From: Pipra filicauda
Lineage: Eukaryota; Chordata; Aves; Passeriformes; Pipridae
Direction of reading: 5' to 3'
Assembly: GCF_003945595.2 (NCBI RefSeq)
Contig: NW_024103873.1
Coordinates: 1 to 64,000 of the forward strand
DNA length: 64,000 nucleotides
The notes below the pieces were generated by a model. It was not told the DNA's origin. It saw only the letters and a list, made by a program, of their open reading frames with translations, and did not search any database. Within the stretch, counting starts at the first letter, position 1, and every line of letters starts with the position of its first letter. This document shows, piece after piece, positions 60,201-64,000 of this stretch. The translations under genes and the position numbers were made by a program.

Positions 60201-60576
60201 ACTGCAATTATACTAAGATAACAATAAGAAAAGTACCATGACACCAAATATCAGAAGAATCAGAGAATCATTTTTAAGCAGTTTGTGTTCAGTATCCCCT
60301 TATTCTTAGTACGGTGCACAGCTCAGTTCTAACTGTCTGCACTTCCACATATCAAAAGTCTGCATTCCAAAATGCTCAAAATACAACAGCACAGTAGCTA
60401 CAGTTCCTGAAACTTATACCATGATTTATGATAGGATTTCACATAGGAACCATGTCCAAAATTGTGTCTTTTGAGATGCTGTTCCCTTCGTTCCTGTGTG
60501 TAAGGCACAAAGATTTTGCACAAAGAATTGTTCCTGTCTCTCTCATAGTGAAATGGTTTGTCCTGCGCTTTTCCTT

Positions 60577-60598
60577 AAAATGGAGAGCTCTCCATTTT
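60577..60598. repeat. Perfect 22-bp palindrome
   Basis: AAAATGGAGAG joined directly to its exact complement CTCTCCATTTT with no spacer, centred on a SacI-like GAGCTC. It lies in FGD5 intron 1. Confidence 0.95.
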
Positions 60599-61319
60599 CC
60601 ACTACAACATGTAAATTAAAATCATAAAAAAAATTAGAGATTTCTGATTGATTAACCATGTAATTATCTATTGATGGCTAGGAAACATCAGTAGGAGGAA
60701 ACCACTTCTCTCTATTTATTACCATCTGTAACCATTTGGTATGCTGGCTTCTTTACATATTTCATCCCATCTAAAATCTCACAAGGGAGGATCCCTATTG
60801 TTACCTATTTATGCAGTCTTTTAGTATTTCATTTAGTTTCTGAAGAATATTAATTTCAGGACCAAGACAGCTGAATGACTGTGGCATGCAAACTGTAGTG
60901 TGAGTAAAATGGCCATATATGACTTAATTCACCTAGCTTCAATCTAGCTTGTCAGTCTGCTTGATTTCCCCTACACGTGTGTCAGCACTACCACTAGAAG
61001 TACAAGGCTGGCCTTAGTTTGCAAGATAATTTACTTTTTAAAGTATATTTTGATGTTTAGAGAAGACTATACCTGCAAGGGGTCCTGGATTTACAGGAGG
61101 ATGGAGGATCTTTTGAGTAAAGGGCTGAAAAAGCTGTACATTGAAAACTGAGCTTGAGTTTAAACCAGTAACTCTCTTTATATTTTGGGTTGAAGTATTT
61201 CATACAGCGCATTATGGCTCATCAGCATAATCAGTGTAAAGTATTAGTCAAGCTTTTAGCAAACGACCTTATCCCTTATCATTATGTTGTTCAATAAACA
61301 AAACGTAACTCCGTATTTT

Positions 61320-61333
61320 GTTACCATGGTAAT
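61320..61333. promoter_or_regulatory. RFX-type X-box in FGD5 intron 1
   Basis: GTTACCATGGTAAT differs at one base from the palindromic X-box GTTACCATGGTAAC, 645 bp upstream of the large coding exon. Confidence 0.5.
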
Positions 61334-61977
61334 GGCAGGTGGGAAGACTCCGTGTCTGGGCACCAAGAGTTCAGTTTGGTTGGGTTGAATTAAGCCTTGA
61401 TCTGTTGGTAGAACTAATTTTGTTCAGTGCTGAAATTCTGCAAACTGCCTATTGAAATTAAAATCATTGCTAAAAAGTGTTTACTCTGAATTATATGAGC
61501 AGCTACTATGGCTGAAAGGCATTTCTTTCATTGCAGTGAAACACTTCAGCATCATTGAATCAAAGTGTTCATATTTAATCATAGGTCAAACATTTCTGTG
61601 GCAGAACCAGAATGTCTCTAATATTAGCGCTTCTGAGTGTGGGAGGTGTTACCTATCTGTGGACACCTGTGTATGATACATCCTTGGCTCTGCAGCTGCA
61701 CATCTTTCTCTCCCCAAGTGTGCTAGGGCTGCATCTAGTTCAGTTCAGTTTTGACCTTAAATTGTGTTCCTTGGAATATAGCTGCAGTGCTGCGTGGAAG
61801 GACGCTTCACATGCTTTGCTCCTTCACTTCTCTTTTCAGAGCTGAGCCTATATTATTGGCTGGACTCCTTCTGCATTAGAAGTCATTGATTATAGATAAA
61901 GTCTACTGCAGGATATATTCTGCTGGCTTTAATAAAAACCAAGATGACTAACATGACTTTTTTTCTCTTTTCTCCAG

Positions 61978-64000
61978 AAATCACAAAACCACCACTAGCA
62001 CCGAAACCAAAGATTATCGGTCATCTTTCTCCAGTAGCTGTCTCCAAATTTTCTCCTTCACTGCCTAGGGCTGATATTCTTCATAACCCGAACTCTGTGT
62101 CTAGGGGTCCCAAACCACCTATTGCTCCCAAGCCAAAATTCTCAACTGACACTGAGGGCAAATCCAGTGTTTCTACCAACAATAACTTAAATAAATGCCC
62201 AAATGGGAGACTGATATGTCTTGATGGAGAGCTGTACGAAGAAAACCAGTGCAGTGCTGATTGCCTAGAATCTGAGGCAGATAATGAATACATTGTAGTT
62301 CCTGAAGCTCGGCTGACCAGCAAAGACTGTAATAATTTGGAACATGAGCATGACAGGAACCTAGATTCCTCTGTGGAAGATGAAGTCTCAGAAACTCCAG
62401 AAGAGGTAGAGAAGGAAGAGGATAGCCTTGCTAATGAGGAGAATACCAGTAATCGAGAAGTCATCGAAGATGAGCACCATAACTCTTCAGACATTGCTGA
62501 ACCAATGGAACCAGACTCTGAAGAGTCAACCAGAGACTGTGACCAGTCCAAAGGACTTTGTGAGGAGTCCTCGGATGCCCCGGATAGGGATAATGATGCT
62601 TCCAAGAATGTAGATGAAGATGAGGATGTTGTAGGTGATTGTATTGAAACAAAAAACAAGCGGGAAACTTCTTACAACCTGAAACTGGTCAAGAACAATA
62701 GTGATTGTAAGACTGAAACTGATAACATTTTCAATAGAAATGAGGAACTAATGGGTGATACCTGTAAAAATACCATTGTAATTCCACTGCCTGCAGATGA
62801 ATCAATCCCACATAGTGAGAAGGCAGGGCAGGAGGAGGAACAACTGCCTGAGGTTTTAGAAAAAGCAGATGGGCGTCTAGCACGTGATGATGACCACAGT
62901 GCACATGCAGAGCTTGATTTGAATTCGGAAGGGGAATTAGAAAATGATGACTGTGCAAGCCCTGACATGCTGCCTGATGAGGCTGATGAAGAAACAGCTC
63001 CTGGCTTAGAACTGTGTGAAGATGAACCCAGTGCCCTAAATGGTTTAGGAGAGTTCATCCATCAAGCAGCAGCTGAAGAGGAGGAAGCAGAACCAGATGA
63101 GCACAATAGTACACACACAGGAAACACTGGCAACGGCTGCCAGATCACTGAGAGGAGAGGTGAGAAGACATCAGAGGTAGCCTGTGAAGCAAGCAAAGAC
63201 TCTGGGAAAGGGGGAGAAGAAACTGTGAATGCAGAGAATATGGATGATGGCTGTCAAATTGCACCTTGTGAGAATGAATGTGGTGAGGAAATACACATGG
63301 AACATTCAGATGAGCATCTTCAATCAGAATGGACCTCTCTGCATGAAGATGGTGTGATCTCTGATACCCTACCTTGTAGTCCAGGGATGGAGCCAGAGCT
63401 GGAAAATGTGACTGCTGAAGATCATAGTGAAAGTACTGTGGAAACGTCTAAGTCGGATGAACTGCAACTCGAAGACAATGAGGTAGAAGCAAACAGCTTC
63501 AGCAAAAGTGTCCCAAGTTCACCTCAACAGGTCCCACTTGAGGAAGAGTTAGACTTCTGTAAGCATGGCAAAATTAATGTAGAATGTGGGACCAAACATG
63601 TTTTGCATGAAAATCTGGCAGTCCCTAAAGTGGTCATTGTGCCTGAAGAATCAGAAGAAAGAGAAACTAGTGGTGATTCCCTAGATGATCCTTATGTGCT
63701 TCCTGCAGAAAATGAAATTGCTTATGGTGTGCAGACTGATTTAGGAGCTGATCACAGTAGAAAGGATGAATTAGGCATGGATGGTGAAAACAACTTGCCT
63801 CCCACTGATCGTAAAAATATTGTCACTAGAACACGCTCGCTATCTGGGAAAATGCCAGGCTATGTCCCAGAAACTGTTCTGGAAGAAACTGGACCTGAAA
63901 CTGATTTACCATCTTCCCGCAATGGCTCTGGGACAGAAGATTTGAGCATTAATTTATTTTCACTGGAAGGAAAACCAATGGAAGCCAACAGGGCATTACC
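61978..64000 (+). CDS. FGD5: FGD5 large coding exon (continues past window)
   Basis: FGD5 is a Cdc42 guanine-nucleotide exchange factor of the FGD family, acting in endothelial cells at peripheral membranes and early endosomes. The exon is open for all 2,023 nt shown. It begins EITKPPLAPKPK and then RGPKPPIAPKPK (proline-rich, SH3-ligand-like repeats), followed by LNKCPNGRLICLDG and EADNEYIVVPEARL, which match human FGD5 near its N-terminus. A long acidic, disordered Glu/Asp/Ser-rich region follows. Near the end come TDRKNIVTRTRSLSGKMPGY, VPETVLEETGPE and FSLEGKPMEANRAL, again matching human FGD5. The catalytic DH, PH and FYVE domains lie downstream of the window. Unlike the usual human protein, which starts at MFRGPKPPIAPKP, coding sequence continues about 45 residues upstream. 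Confidence 0.95.

Larger units (their letters stand above)
54214..61977 (+). other. FGD5: FGD5 intron 1
   Basis: 7.76-kb intron from GTAAGTG to TTTTCTCTTTTCTCCAG. It contains an RFX-like X-box (61320) and a 22-bp palindrome (60577). No other gene or exon was recognised inside it. Confidence 0.75.

Noticed and set aside
62081..62659. 192-codon minus-strand frame
   Set aside because: Serine-rich antisense shadow of the acidic FGD5 exon.

Overview
This is a vertebrate nuclear window, almost certainly from a bird. It carries CR1 LINE 3' ends with the avian CR1 tail, compact introns, and short CpG-island promoters set in a gene-poor, AT-rich background. It also has a 1.2-kb solo LTR with TGT...ACA ends and a matching 5-bp target-site duplication, of a kind common in passerine genomes. 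There are no operons or prokaryotic features. Species cannot be fixed from the sequence.

Layout. (1) 1-7,351, minus strand: the DNA helicase PIF1. Eleven exons with canonical splice sites could be placed from about 1,265 to 7,351, and a possible terminal exon lies at 591-680. As given, the reading frame is damaged: there is an in-frame TAG in helicase motif VI, and three frame changes in the very GC-rich first exon. (2) 7,352-7,517: a 166-bp divergent promoter. It has CCAAT boxes, a CHR-like TTTGAA and an E2F-like site towards PIF1, and an RFX X-box towards the other gene. (3) 7,518-7,650, plus strand: first coding exon of a gene resembling the ciliary microtubule inner protein CFAP144 (FAM183). 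Its later exons were not found. (4) 8,560-10,250: a large CpG island with no recognised gene. It contains a GGGAGC minisatellite, a five-copy 43-bp tandem array pairing YY1-type and ETS-type sites, and two strong NRF1 palindromes. (5) 10,260-53,400: about 43 kb with no recognisable gene. It holds CR1 fragments, the solo LTR, LTR-like remnants, a decayed non-CR1 LINE, a GC-rich block near 39.3 kb, microsatellites and several perfect inverted repeats. (6) 53,400-64,000, plus strand: the 5' part of FGD5, a Cdc42 guanine-nucleotide exchange factor. It comprises a CpG island preceded by a TGAA microsatellite and a polypurine tract, a 13-nt first coding segment, a 7.8-kb intron, and the large acidic second coding exon that runs off the window.

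Functional reading. The genes are not one pathway. PIF1 (genome maintenance) and the CFAP144-like gene (cilia) share a promoter whose motifs suit each partner. FGD5 is a separate transcription unit. The points most worth checking are the PIF1 lesions, the orphan YY1/ETS/NRF1 promoter, the FGD6-like N-terminus encoded upstream of the usual mammalian FGD5 start, and the non-CR1 LINE.
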